Shown piece after piece: positions 24,079 through 32,474 of a DNA stretch of 47,402 bases; position 1 is the stretch's first letter, and the number at the start of each line of letters is the position of its first letter. A program made the position numbers and the translations under genes. Source of the stretch: an uncultured Burkholderiales bacterium (GTDB taxonomy: Bacteria > Pseudomonadota > Gammaproteobacteria > Burkholderiales > Eutrophovitaceae); assembly GCA_951812315.1 (NCBI GenBank), contig CATOSA010000029.1, positions 1 through 47,402 on the forward strand. The letters are read 5' to 3'. Under the pieces are notes generated by a model, which worked only from the letters and a program-made list of their open reading frames with translations, was not told the origin of the DNA and made no database searches.

Positions 24079-24879
24079 TCAGTCCGGTTCGCAGCCAAGG
24101 GCGAGGATTTCTGCGTTGTCGTAGGTGGTCGGCTCTGATGGTGGCGCAAGAGAATTCCTGATCATTGCGCAACCTATCGTGCGTGAGTCCACGCCTCTCT
24201 TGAGTGGCAACAGCATCGATCGCGTAAATTTCTGAAATCCACTGATGCGTTCGGTTGTCGGAAACACGAATGATGGCCGGTAGGCGAGTGCCAGAATGTC
24301 GCTACCGGTCGACAGTTCCTTGACAGCGGATTCCGCCTTCGCTTTTTCGCGTGCCCAGTGAAACCACGAATCCCCGGAAGTGCCGGCACCACTCACCAGG
24401 TGAAATATCCGCTGCGTTTGTTCCGGTTTCACTTTCAGCCACGTTTTCATGAAAGCAACGGGGAAGTCGACGTGTATTACGGTGTATTGCTCGTCATCGA
24501 CATTCGTGGCCGAAGTTCCGATCGCCCAGAAGACCGCGTCGATTCCACTGAGTTCGAGTATCAACTCCAAATAGTCCATGTAGTCCTGGTGCATGACTAC
24601 TTCGAGTCTGCCCGAATTCATACCTGCCTCAATGCGATCCGTGTGACGGCGCGTCACCACGAGTATGCGGCGCACGCGCTGATCCGCAATTGCGGCCTTG
24701 AGTATTCCGTCACCGACAGTGCCGGTCGCGCCGAAGATTGCGACTGACAACCCGTCTTCACTATCGCTCACATCGACCTCCTCGTGAACGTGACTGTCTG
24801 CAGTTGCAGTGCTCGCCAATAGCATAAAACCGGCACATGCGAGTTTGATAAACCTGATCCACAGAGTGCGCGCTATCAT
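24079..24879 (-). CDS. Exported NAD(P)-binding Rossmann protein (atypical SDR/NmrA-like)
   Basis: A 266-residue protein combining a signal peptide (LACAGFMLLASTATADS) and an acidic linker with an NAD(P)-binding Rossmann fold. Features are LSVAIFGATGTVGDGILKAA (GxTGxxG motif), RRILVVTRR, then DAVFWAIGTSATNVDDEQYT, VDFPVAFMK and IFHLVSGAGTSGD. A YxxxK pair is not obvious, as in NmrA-like or 'oxidoreductase HTATIP2-like' atypical SDRs. Nicotinamide cofactors are not normally free in the periplasm, so the export signal is unusual. The GST gene is 88 bp upstream on the same strand, so the two may be co-transcribed. Confidence 0.75.
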   Translation of the reverse strand: MIARTLWIRFIKLACAGFMLLASTATADSHVHEEVDVSDSEDGLSVAIFGATGTVGDGILKAAIADQRVRRILVVTRRHTDRIEAGMNSGRLEVVMHQDYMDYLELILELSGIDAVFWAIGTSATNVDDEQYTVIHVDFPVAFMKTWLKVKPEQTQRIFHLVSGAGTSGDSWFHWAREKAKAESAVKELSTGSDILALAYRPSFVFPTTERISGFQKFTRSMLLPLKRGVDSRTIGCAMIRNSLAPPSEPTTYDNAEILALGCEPD

Positions 24880-24967
24880 GTGCCAGGCAGGTAATTCAGA
24901 CGTGGTACTTCAAGCATACGTCGCGAGCGTCATTTCGAATCCGCTGGTTTCACATACAGTTGCATCG

Positions 24968-25588
24968 CTACCATCGCAAAACACCCTTGGCTGCCGGGCG
25001 CTCCCGGTATCGCGCATCCCACGCGCGCAACAGTGGTCGTTCACCGAACAGGTCAGCTTCTACGTGGCGCAGGAATTGCAGCGACGCTTGTAGCGTGCAA
25101 TCGGCAATTGAAACGCGATCGCCCAGCAGTAACGGGCGGTCGTCGGACAACAGGTTTTCCAGATAGTCGAGCGGAACCTGCAATTTTTCCTTCATTTCCG
25201 CGGCGCGCTCGGGGTTGGCGGGTATTCCCAATGGAGAATTTGTTGCATGCGCATATGTGCCCATTGGGCCGGCGATGCGCAAGTCGACAATGCGCTCCAC
25301 ATCTCTTGCCCTGGCGCGTGCCTCGGGCGTCTCGCCCAACAGCGCACCCTCCGGAAACTGCTCCTCGAGATACTCGATGATCGGGAGTGATTCCACCAGA
25401 TAGTTGCCGTCATCGAGCTCGAGCACCGGCAGCGTTCCAAACGGGTTACGCGCAAGATGTTCGGGCTCGCGGTGGCGGCCTTTTACCGTATTTACAACGA
25501 TCTGTTCAATATTCAGATCAAGGCCGAGTTCGCGCCGTTCCGCGATGTAGAGCATGACTTTGGTTGGGTTGGGGGCCAACGGAACCAT
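24968..25588 (-). CDS. Glutathione S-transferase family protein
   Basis: A 206-residue cytosolic GST. The thioredoxin-like N-domain is visible in NPTKVMLYIAERRELGLDL, the NPFGTLPVLELDDG turn with the cis-Pro, and the glutathione gamma-Glu site LVESLPIIEYLEEQFPE. The C-domain is helical, with GDRVSIADCTLQASLQFL (the conserved 'siADi' N-capping box). It probably conjugates or reduces small hydrophobic molecules, fitting the detox or catabolic neighbourhood. The ATG at 25588 has only a weak ribosome-binding site. It lies just downstream of the luciferase-like oxidoreductase on the same strand. Confidence 0.87.
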   Translation of the reverse strand: MVPLAPNPTKVMLYIAERRELGLDLNIEQIVVNTVKGRHREPEHLARNPFGTLPVLELDDGNYLVESLPIIEYLEEQFPEGALLGETPEARARARDVERIVDLRIAGPMGTYAHATNSPLGIPANPERAAEMKEKLQVPLDYLENLLSDDRPLLLGDRVSIADCTLQASLQFLRHVEADLFGERPLLRAWDARYRERPAAKGVLRW

Positions 25589-25637
25589 GTACAGCTTTAT
25601 TTAAGAACCCTCTGAGCGCGTGAAAATTAATCAGAGG

Positions 25638-26670
25638 TTACTGAAGTCCTTCCATCAAATCCACAATGTCTTCGAGCAATGCCAGGCGCGCCCAGTGGCG
25701 CGCTGTCCAGGCCGACCTTTAATGTGCTCACGCCGGCATCGCGATATTTTTGCAGGCGCTGTCTCACCATGTCGCGATCCCCGACCAGCTGGAATTGCGT
25801 CACCATCGCGTCCGGAACGCGTTGTGCGGCGGCGTCGTGCTTGCCGGCGAGCCAGAGTGATTGCACCGCTTTCGCGTCATCCTCATAGCCAGCGCGGCAT
25901 ACCGCATCATTGTAGAAGTTTGTCGTGGCCGAACCCATCGCTCCCATCGTGAACGCGACACTTCGTTTGCGGCGATCGACGATTTCTTCAACCTGGTCAC
26001 CGATTTCGACTCGTGCCGAAACGCAAATGTCCAGGTCACTCAGGCGACGGCCTGACTCCTGTGTTCCGGCCCGGATGAATTCCAGGTGGGCGTCAGGATG
26101 TTCGGGCGAGAACGATGTGCCAAGCCAGCCGTCGGCACTTGCACCTGTGTACTTCAGTGCGTTGGGCGCCAGTGTTGCGAGGTAAACCGGAATCGCTACC
26201 GGTTCGTGCTCGACGCGAATGGCTTTGCCTTCGCCATCTGCCAATGGCAGTTGGAATACCTTTCCCTGGTAACGTACTTTATGACCGGCAAATGCCATTC
26301 TGCAGATTTCCACCGTTTCCCTGAGGCGGCTCAGAGGCATTGCGAAGGGTACGCCGAGCAATCCTTCGACGACCTGCGGACCGCTTGCACCCAGACCCAG
26401 AGCAAATCGACCGTTGGTAAGGTCGTGCAAGGTCAGTGCAGTCATTGCCGTCATCGCAGGTGCGCGCGCTGCGGTTTGCATAATGCCGGTGGCAAGCACG
26501 ATGCGTTTTGTCTTGCCGGCCAGGTAAGCCAGCGGCGTTGCCGAGTCGCTCCACCAGGCTTCCGAAGAGAAAGCCATGCGCACACCCAGACGCTCCGCGT
26601 GTTGAACCCACTCGGTGATCAAATCCAGGTTGTCGGGCTGCATGCGACCGATTTCGATGGCCAGATTCAT
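25638..26670 (-). CDS. Luciferase-like (LLM) flavin/F420-dependent oxidoreductase, frameshifted near the end
   Basis: A TIM-barrel luciferase-like monooxygenase: NLDLITEWVQHAERLGVRMA, RIVLATGIMQTAARAPAMTA and the diagnostic TNGRFALGLGASGPQVVEG. The uninterrupted frame ends at 25627 with an Arg-rich tail. Removing one base from the CCC run at 25691-25693 restores the family end, LARLALLEDIVDLMEGLQ, stopping at 25638 (343 residues). The start is ATG 26670 with GGAAA upstream; 11 codons of open frame before it were rejected because they begin at TTG. Relatives use FMN or F420. No F420 biosynthesis gene is visible here, so the cofactor is open. It probably forms a unit with the GST gene. Confidence 0.82.
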
Positions 26671-26879
26671 TTTAGATTTCCGAAGCTTGACACTCCCGGC
26701 CAATCGGTCTGTTGGCCAGGGTCAAAGCTGACTTGTCGTTGCTTACCTGCGTCAAGCGCGAAATTGTTTGCATTTGCGGTGATTGAAGAGACGATTGATG
26801 ACTTGAATCTGGTGCAAGTAGTTATTCGACGTTTGTTTCACCTTCTACCCGGCCGCGCCAGGCTGAACGTTGAAGTCGT

Positions 26880-27290
26880 CTACGAAGAGGCGGTGAACAA
26901 TGTGTCCGAATCGCGCAGCAGGTAGAGCGCCGTACATGCTGCAAGCATTGGCCAGGCCGCGAAGAACAAAAGGTTGCCGGCGTCAAACGGCGCTATGTAT
27001 TTGCCGAATGATGCGAGTGTTGAAATCGTGTGAAAAAACCAGACGGCACCGTACGTCAGGCGCTTCCATAGTCCGGCGACAAACGCGATGATCAGTAGCA
27101 GTTCCGCACCACCGATTACGTAGGCCTGAATACTGCCCATTCCGGTGATGCCGTAATAGCGTTCGAAAATCGACGCCATGTGGTCGGGCCGCAGCAATTT
27201 GTCGAGCGTCCAGATGAACATCACGACGAAAACGCTCAGGCGAAGCACCAGAAGCGATATTTTCAGGCGTTGACTGGCTGTCATCAGCAT
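26880..27290 (-). CDS. DoxX-like membrane protein
   Basis: About 136 residues with four transmembrane helices: LLVLRLSVFVVMFIWTLDKL, SIQAYVIGGAELLLIIAFVAG, LTYGAVWFFHTISTLASFG and NLLFFAAWPMLAACTALYLL. The first-helix 'R...f..f...K' and the G-E/G-A-E pattern in helix two fit the DoxX/DUF417-like group of small quinone-related membrane proteins. The start is ATG 27290 or 27284; neither has a clear ribosome-binding site. The longer open frame upstream runs into the terminator of the cyclase operon and was rejected. The function is not known. Confidence 0.65.
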   Translation of the reverse strand: MLMTASQRLKISLLVLRLSVFVVMFIWTLDKLLRPDHMASIFERYYGITGMGSIQAYVIGGAELLLIIAFVAGLWKRLTYGAVWFFHTISTLASFGKYIAPFDAGNLLFFAAWPMLAACTALYLLRDSDTLFTASS

Positions 27291-27403
27291 TGAAATCGAG
27301 TACGCCGAATTACGAGTTTTCAACCATACCACGGGCGGTGCGAGGCTTGACCGTTCGGCCTCCGGTCTGAACGTAAGTGCTGCCATTGCAACGGACCAGC
27401 AGA

Positions 27404-27434
27404 AACAAAAACGCCGGAACATTGTCCGGCGTTT
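27404..27434 (-). terminator. Intrinsic terminator of the symporter-cyclase operon
   Basis: On the minus strand, AAACGCCGGA, a 6-base loop and TCCGGCGTTT make a 10-bp stem (27409-27434), continued by TTTTTGTTT. It starts 31 bp after the cyclase stop codon. Stem, loop and T-tract all fit a rho-independent terminator, marking the end of the symporter/peptide/cyclase transcript. Confidence 0.88.
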
Positions 27435-27464
27435 CTGGCGGAGCGAAAAGATGCTACTCGTGCA

Positions 27465-28550
27465 TCAGGAGCCTTTGCCGATGGCTACCGGCCGTACCGG
27501 CGAACCGGATGCGCCTTTCGAGCGCAACGGCAGAATGATTGTGCACGACGTCCACACTTCGTCTTTCGCCAACTCATCCAGTTTCATGTTCTGAATCTGG
27601 TGAATTCCCGACTGCGTCAGATTGTGGTGATGGATAACAAACGGCAGGCCTTCGGGCGTGCCGGCCGGCGGTCCGGACTTGCCGGTCAGTTGCCCCTCGT
27701 TGACCGGGTCCGTAAACGGATTATCGAGTGCGACCAATACGACCTTGCGGTCTTCGATGTACTTCAGCGCATCGTTGGCGAGTCCCGGGCCCATCGTGTA
27801 GTACTTGTCGTCTTCCCAGATGTCGCTCCAGCCCGTGTAAATGTACAGGACGTCACCCGGGACCAGTCCGCGCCAACCGAGACCTTGCGCTTCGAGCATC
27901 GCCTCGATATCAGCCGCGGTGATGAGTTGACCGGCTTTGAGCGCAGTGCCTGCGCCGAGATAGTTGCGCGCATCAAGCAAAACTGCACTGGTAATGATGG
28001 GTGGCACATTTTCGATGCCAAGCTTGAGCAACGGTGAGTCGGGTGTTGGTTTGACTTCCGCCTGTGTGAAACCGCTGTAGTACTTTGCCTCGTCGACCGG
28101 AATTGGCTTGTCCGGAGTCCACAAGTTTTCGAGGTAAGCGAAATGGCCCAGTGCGTCCATTTGCGTTCCCTGTGCGCCAGGTTCGCCGCTCACGATGTGC
28201 TCGCCATTAAACGCGTGCTTGCTGTACGGCACGCTGGCAGTGGGACGATATTCGTAAACAAGCGGTGCGCCGAATGGTGATTGCGTCATATCGTTCGAGC
28301 GCACATGCGACAGCTCATAGCTCTTGGCACCGGGCTGCGACATGTAATACGCGCAACGCATCCATGTACCGGCGCCAAGCGTGTTCGCCATACCGACCTG
28401 ATCGTTGGCCGGCCATGGGCCAGACGGAATGGCTGCTACGGATGCTTTGGTGACGCCTGCTTCGTCCGCACCTGCAATTGCCGGTACAAAGATGAATCCT
28501 GCGGTGACCACACTGGCAATCGCAGTTAGAAAATTCTGTTTAGCGGTCAT
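27465..28550 (-). CDS. Exported cyclase-family (kynurenine formamidase-like) hydrolase
   Basis: A 361-residue protein of the 'cyclase' family (PF04199; metal-dependent formamidase/isatin hydrolase fold). It has a Sec signal peptide (ASVVTAGFIFVPAIAGADE) and GMANTLGAGTW near the mature start. The metal motif HxGTHxDxxxH is seen in altered form as GTQMDALGHF, with Gln replacing the second His. Other conserved parts are SAVLLDARNYLG, LVPGDVLYIYTGW and VALDNPF. Family members open cyclic amides or N-formyl groups of aromatic compounds. The ribosome-binding site AGGGGGGA is strong. It lies 24 bp downstream of a small membrane-peptide gene and its symporter, and is followed by a clear terminator. 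It probably processes a compound related to the transporter's substrate, in the periplasm. Confidence 0.85.
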   Translation of the reverse strand: MTAKQNFLTAIASVVTAGFIFVPAIAGADEAGVTKASVAAIPSGPWPANDQVGMANTLGAGTWMRCAYYMSQPGAKSYELSHVRSNDMTQSPFGAPLVYEYRPTASVPYSKHAFNGEHIVSGEPGAQGTQMDALGHFAYLENLWTPDKPIPVDEAKYYSGFTQAEVKPTPDSPLLKLGIENVPPIITSAVLLDARNYLGAGTALKAGQLITAADIEAMLEAQGLGWRGLVPGDVLYIYTGWSDIWEDDKYYTMGPGLANDALKYIEDRKVVLVALDNPFTDPVNEGQLTGKSGPPAGTPEGLPFVIHHHNLTQSGIHQIQNMKLDELAKDEVWTSCTIILPLRSKGASGSPVRPVAIGKGS

Positions 28551-28574
28551 TATGTTCCCCCCTCATGCTTAGTT

Positions 28575-28688
28575 TTATTTCTTACGACCCGTATAGATTC
28601 GCCGCACATCGAACAGCATCACCAGTAGCATCAGAACCGGAATTCCGATCAGCAGCGCAAAGCTCGCCGCAGGTAATCCCAATATCAT
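28575..28688 (-). CDS. 37-residue single-helix membrane peptide, symporter accessory candidate
   Basis: ATG at 28688 overlaps the symporter stop codon (ATGA) and is preceded by GGAGGAG inside the symporter's last codons. The peptide MILGLPAASFALLIGIPVLM continues LLVMLFDVRRIYTGRKK: one transmembrane helix with a basic cytoplasmic end. Short hydrophobic peptides encoded next to sodium:solute symporters are known as 'symporter small accessory proteins'. The position, coupling and strong ribosome-binding site make this a real gene. It is followed 24 bp later by the cyclase. Confidence 0.8.
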   Translation of the reverse strand: MILGLPAASFALLIGIPVLMLLVMLFDVRRIYTGRKK

Positions 28689-30151
28689 GACTCCTCCGGA
28701 AAGAATTTGTTAACGGCCTGCTGTTCGACGGGCTTGGTGAACAAGGCGACTACAAACATTAGCACACCGGCAACCGACAGGCCAACGATGCCCGGGTGCA
28801 CGCCGGCCGCCCACGGCGCCTTGGTCAGCGCCCCGGCGATCCAGACGCAAGTGACCAGGGTGCCGCCGATCGATGATGTCAATGCGGCTTCCCTGCTGAC
28901 GCGTTTGGAGGTCATTCCGACCAGCAGCGGGAAGAAGAATGCGGCACCCACTATCGCAACAGCATACGAAACAATACGAAGTATTAATGCCAGGTCCGGT
29001 ATTGCACCGAAAAACGCAACCGCGCCAACCGCGACGATCGCAATACGCGAGATCTTGACGTAGTCTCGCTCGTCGCGCTTGATTCCCTTCGGTTCGTCGT
29101 GGCAGCGCCGTACCAGATCGTGCGCAATCGCGGAACCGGACATCAACAACAGCGAGTCGGTGGTCGACATTGCCGCTGCGGCAATGCCAGTCAGCGCAAA
29201 TGCAGCCAGAGCCGTCGGCAGCAAGTGATTGACCATTAGCGGGAACGCCTGATCGGCCGAAGCAATCTGGTCCCAGACGAGAACCCTGGCGGCGGCGCCA
29301 AGATAGAAGTTGCCGTACATCAGGAAGAGCAGGATGAGACCGATCGTTATCGGTACCGACATTCTGGCGATCTTGTGGTCACGCGCGGCATACATTTTCG
29401 TAACCAGCTCGATTCGCGTGCTGTAGGCGATGAACCAGATCACGTACCACGAGAGCATGTAACTGGCTGTCCAGTTGGTGCCGGTCGGCGAGGTCCAGCC
29501 CGGCGCTGCGACTTCCACCTTCTCGAGGACCGAGTGCCAGCCGCCGACCGCATCGTAGACGTAGGGAACGAGGATTAGCAGTCCGACCCACATGAACAGG
29601 AATTGCGCGATATTGGTCCATACCACGGCAAGCAATCCGCCCATTGCGACGTAAGTCACAAAAATCAGGGTGCCAACGATCAGGCAGGTAAAAAAATCGA
29701 AGCCGAGCAAGCGTTCGAGAATGAACGCCATGCCGCGCAATTGTGCGACCAGGTAAATAGTGCTCGACACTGCGACGACGACGGCGCTCCAGGCCCGCAA
29801 TCCGCGGCTGTTGAACCGGTCCCCCATATAGTCCGGAATCGTGAATCCGCGGGACTGCCGCAGCTTTTTTGCGAAAAGATAGAACACAATCGCCGAGCCG
29901 CCGACGAACGAAATAAACGGAAGGATTGCGATGCCGCCAAATTTGGCTGCGAAGGCCGCACCGCTCATGATGGCGCCGCCGTGCATGATCGCCGCCATGT
30001 TGGCCATCACCATGACGCCTAGTCCGAAACGCCGGTTGGCGACCCAGAAATCAGCGCCGGTTTTCTGATGGCGCGACGCAATCAGGCCGAGGACGAGGAT
30101 CGCGACGAGGTAGAAAGCAAAGATGACAATGCCGATGGTGGTGGCGCTCAT
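28685..30151 (-). CDS. Sodium:solute symporter (SSS family)
   Basis: A 488-residue transporter with about 13 transmembrane helices, starting IGIVIFAFYLVAILVLGLIA, then TGADFWVANRRFGLG (typical SSS loop after helix 1), GFTIPDYMGDRFNSRGLRAW, and FALTGIAAAAMSTTDSLLLM with the Na2-site Ser/Thr pair. The substrate cannot be read from sequence; SSS members carry organic acids, amino acids or sugars. The ATG at 30151 has AGGA upstream. It is the first gene of an operon with a 37-residue peptide and an exported cyclase, and is divergent from iorAB (190-bp shared promoter region). This suggests an aromatic-acid or amino-acid-derived substrate. Confidence 0.9.
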   Translation of the reverse strand: MSATTIGIVIFAFYLVAILVLGLIASRHQKTGADFWVANRRFGLGVMVMANMAAIMHGGAIMSGAAFAAKFGGIAILPFISFVGGSAIVFYLFAKKLRQSRGFTIPDYMGDRFNSRGLRAWSAVVVAVSSTIYLVAQLRGMAFILERLLGFDFFTCLIVGTLIFVTYVAMGGLLAVVWTNIAQFLFMWVGLLILVPYVYDAVGGWHSVLEKVEVAAPGWTSPTGTNWTASYMLSWYVIWFIAYSTRIELVTKMYAARDHKIARMSVPITIGLILLFLMYGNFYLGAAARVLVWDQIASADQAFPLMVNHLLPTALAAFALTGIAAAAMSTTDSLLLMSGSAIAHDLVRRCHDEPKGIKRDERDYVKISRIAIVAVGAVAFFGAIPDLALILRIVSYAVAIVGAAFFFPLLVGMTSKRVSREAALTSSIGGTLVTCVWIAGALTKAPWAAGVHPGIVGLSVAGVLMFVVALFTKPVEQQAVNKFFPEES

Positions 30152-30341
30152 TGCCGTTCCTGTTGTTATTGTCAGTGCCTGCGGTCCTGTAGTGTGCCAT
30201 CAATTGCCGGATCTGGCAGTGCTGCGCGCCTACTTAACTGCAAATGAGTAAAATAGGACCTGGATCTTCCAAACAAAACGATAGTCCAGGCCGTCCAATA
30301 ACAACTACAAGGGACGGCATTGAACTGGATACACTTTCCCA

Positions 30342-32474
30342 ATGCCAGAGCGTTCTTTCAAGAAAGAAGTCGAGAAGCTGCGGATTCCGGCCGGAGAAGA
30401 GTTCGCCGGCGAGGGCATCCTCGCGGTTACCAAAGCGTTGTTGCAGTCCGGCGTCTCCTATGTCGGCGGCTATCAGGGCGCACCCATTTCCCACCTGATG
30501 GACGTGTTGTCCGACGCGCAGGACATACTCGGCGAACTGGGAGTGCACTTCGAGTCCAGCGCGAATGAAGGCGCGGCAGCGGCGATGGCCGCAGCCTCGG
30601 TCAATTATCCGTTGCGCGGTGCGGTCACGTTCAAATCGACGGTCGGGACAAACGTAGCCAGCGACGCATTGGCCAACCTGGCTTCAGGCGGCGTCACCGG
30701 CGGAGTGGTCATCATCGTCGGCGAAGACTACGGCGAGGGCTCGAGCATCATGCAAGAGCGCAGCCATGCGTTTGCGATGAAAAGCCAGATCTGGCTGCTC
30801 GATCCGCGACCCAATTTGCCAAGCATCGTCGAGGCAGTCGAGAACGCGTTCGAGCTGTCGGAGGCGAGCAATACGCCGGTATTTCTGGAACTACGCATGC
30901 GTGCGTGCCATGTGTACGGCAGTTTCATTTCGAAAGAAAATCGCAAGCCCGCGTTGTCGCTGCGCGACGCGCTGGAAAACCCGAAACGCCAACTCGACCG
31001 CATCGTGTTGCCGCCCGCTTCGTTCGTACACGAACAGGAAAAAATCAGCAAGCGTTGGCCGGCAGCCGTCGATTTTATTCGCGAGAAGAAGTTGAACGAG
31101 GTGTTCGAGGGAGAACGCGACGACCTCGGCATTATCGTTCAGGGTGGACTCTACAACGCGTTGCTTCGCACGATGGAGCGGCTTGGCCTGGCCGATGCAT
31201 TCGGTGGTACGCAAATACCGATTTACGTGCTCAACGTGACCTACCCGCTGGTAGACGATGAAGTCACCGCGTTCTGTTCCGGAAAGCATGCGGTTCTTCT
31301 GGTTGAGGAAAGTCAGCCGAACTATATCGAGCAGGCAATCAATACCGTACTTCGCAAGGCAGACAACCAGACGCGCGTGTTCGGCAAGGATGTGCTGCCT
31401 GCGGCAGGTGAGTACACCAGCAAGGTGCTGCGTTCGGGCCTCGTCGGTTTTATGCGCGAAGCAGATCCGGCATTTCAGCCGCCCGAAGGGCCGTTCGAGA
31501 CGATGGCGGCTTCGATCGATGCGGTTGCTCCGCACTTGCCGGAGCGCCTGCCGGGCATGTGTACCGGTTGCCCGGAGCGCCCGGTGTTTGCGAGCCTGAA
31601 AATGTTGCAGAAAGAAATGGGCGACTTTCACGTCAGCGCTGATATCGGCTGCCACCTGTTCTCGGTGCTGCCGCCGTTTCACATCGGCAATACGACAATG
31701 GGATACGGACTGGGCGCGGCCGGTGCGGCTGCATTCAATACCGAGAGTTCAAATCCCGCCATTTCGATCATGGGCGACGGCGGGTTCTGGCATAACGGTC
31801 TGACCAGCGGCATCGGCAACGCCGTATTCAACAAGAGTGACGGGCTGACAATCGTCGTCGATAACAACTATTCAGCCGCGACCGGCGGCCAGAATCTGTT
31901 GTCGAGCAAAGGCAGCGCGGAAAATCGCAGTACCCAGCACCCGATCGAACGCGCGGTGCGCGGCGTCGGTGTGAAATGGGCGAAAACGGTCAGGACGTAC
32001 GATATTGCCGAGATGCGCAAGACCTTGCGCGAAGCAATATCGAAGAAGAATTCCGGACCCAAGGTGCTGGTCGCGCAATCGGAGTGCATGCTGAACCGGC
32101 AACGCCGGGAGAAACCGCTGTTTGCCAAAGCGGTGAATAACGGCGAGCGGGTGACACGTGACCGCTTTGGCGTTGACGAAGAGACCTGCACCGGCGATCA
32201 CGCCTGCATTCGGCTGAGCGGATGCCCGTCTCTCACTGTGAAACCGAATCCTGATCCCCTCAAAACACAGCCGGTCTCGTTCGTCGACAACAGTTGCGTC
32301 GGTTGCGGCAATTGCGGCGAGGTCGCACACGAAGCTGTTTTGTGCCCATCTTTCTACAAAGCGCAGGTGATTTTCAATCCGAACGGACTGGATCGATTCG
32401 TGTGGCGTGTTCGCAATGCCGTTATCCAGTGGCTGCAAACGCGCGCAGACAAGCGCCGGCTGAAACTGGCGTGA
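30342..32474 (+). CDS. iorA: Indolepyruvate ferredoxin oxidoreductase, alpha subunit
   Basis: A 710-residue ThDP enzyme subunit. The N-terminal pyrimidine domain has ALLQSGVSYVGGYQGAPISH and SSANEGAAAAMAAASVNYPL. The motif MCTGCPERPVFASLK and the ThDP site SIMGDGGFWHNGLTSGIGNA ... VVDNNYSAATGGQ follow. The C-terminus has two ferredoxin-like cysteine clusters (EETCTGDHACIRLSGCPS and NSCVGCGNCGEVAHEAVLCP) for [4Fe-4S] centres. With IorB it converts aryl-pyruvates (indolepyruvate, phenylpyruvate) to arylacetyl-CoA, passing electrons to ferredoxin. Its stop overlaps the iorB start (TGATG). It is divergent from the symporter operon. The ribosome-binding site is weak. Confidence 0.93.
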   Translation: MPERSFKKEVEKLRIPAGEEFAGEGILAVTKALLQSGVSYVGGYQGAPISHLMDVLSDAQDILGELGVHFESSANEGAAAAMAAASVNYPLRGAVTFKSTVGTNVASDALANLASGGVTGGVVIIVGEDYGEGSSIMQERSHAFAMKSQIWLLDPRPNLPSIVEAVENAFELSEASNTPVFLELRMRACHVYGSFISKENRKPALSLRDALENPKRQLDRIVLPPASFVHEQEKISKRWPAAVDFIREKKLNEVFEGERDDLGIIVQGGLYNALLRTMERLGLADAFGGTQIPIYVLNVTYPLVDDEVTAFCSGKHAVLLVEESQPNYIEQAINTVLRKADNQTRVFGKDVLPAAGEYTSKVLRSGLVGFMREADPAFQPPEGPFETMAASIDAVAPHLPERLPGMCTGCPERPVFASLKMLQKEMGDFHVSADIGCHLFSVLPPFHIGNTTMGYGLGAAGAAAFNTESSNPAISIMGDGGFWHNGLTSGIGNAVFNKSDGLTIVVDNNYSAATGGQNLLSSKGSAENRSTQHPIERAVRGVGVKWAKTVRTYDIAEMRKTLREAISKKNSGPKVLVAQSECMLNRQRREKPLFAKAVNNGERVTRDRFGVDEETCTGDHACIRLSGCPSLTVKPNPDPLKTQPVSFVDNSCVGCGNCGEVAHEAVLCPSFYKAQVIFNPNGLDRFVWRVRNAVIQWLQTRADKRRLKLA

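Noticed and set aside
24921..24970. tRNA-like TTCGAATCC motif
   Set aside because: No acceptor, D or anticodon stems can be paired around it; taken as chance.
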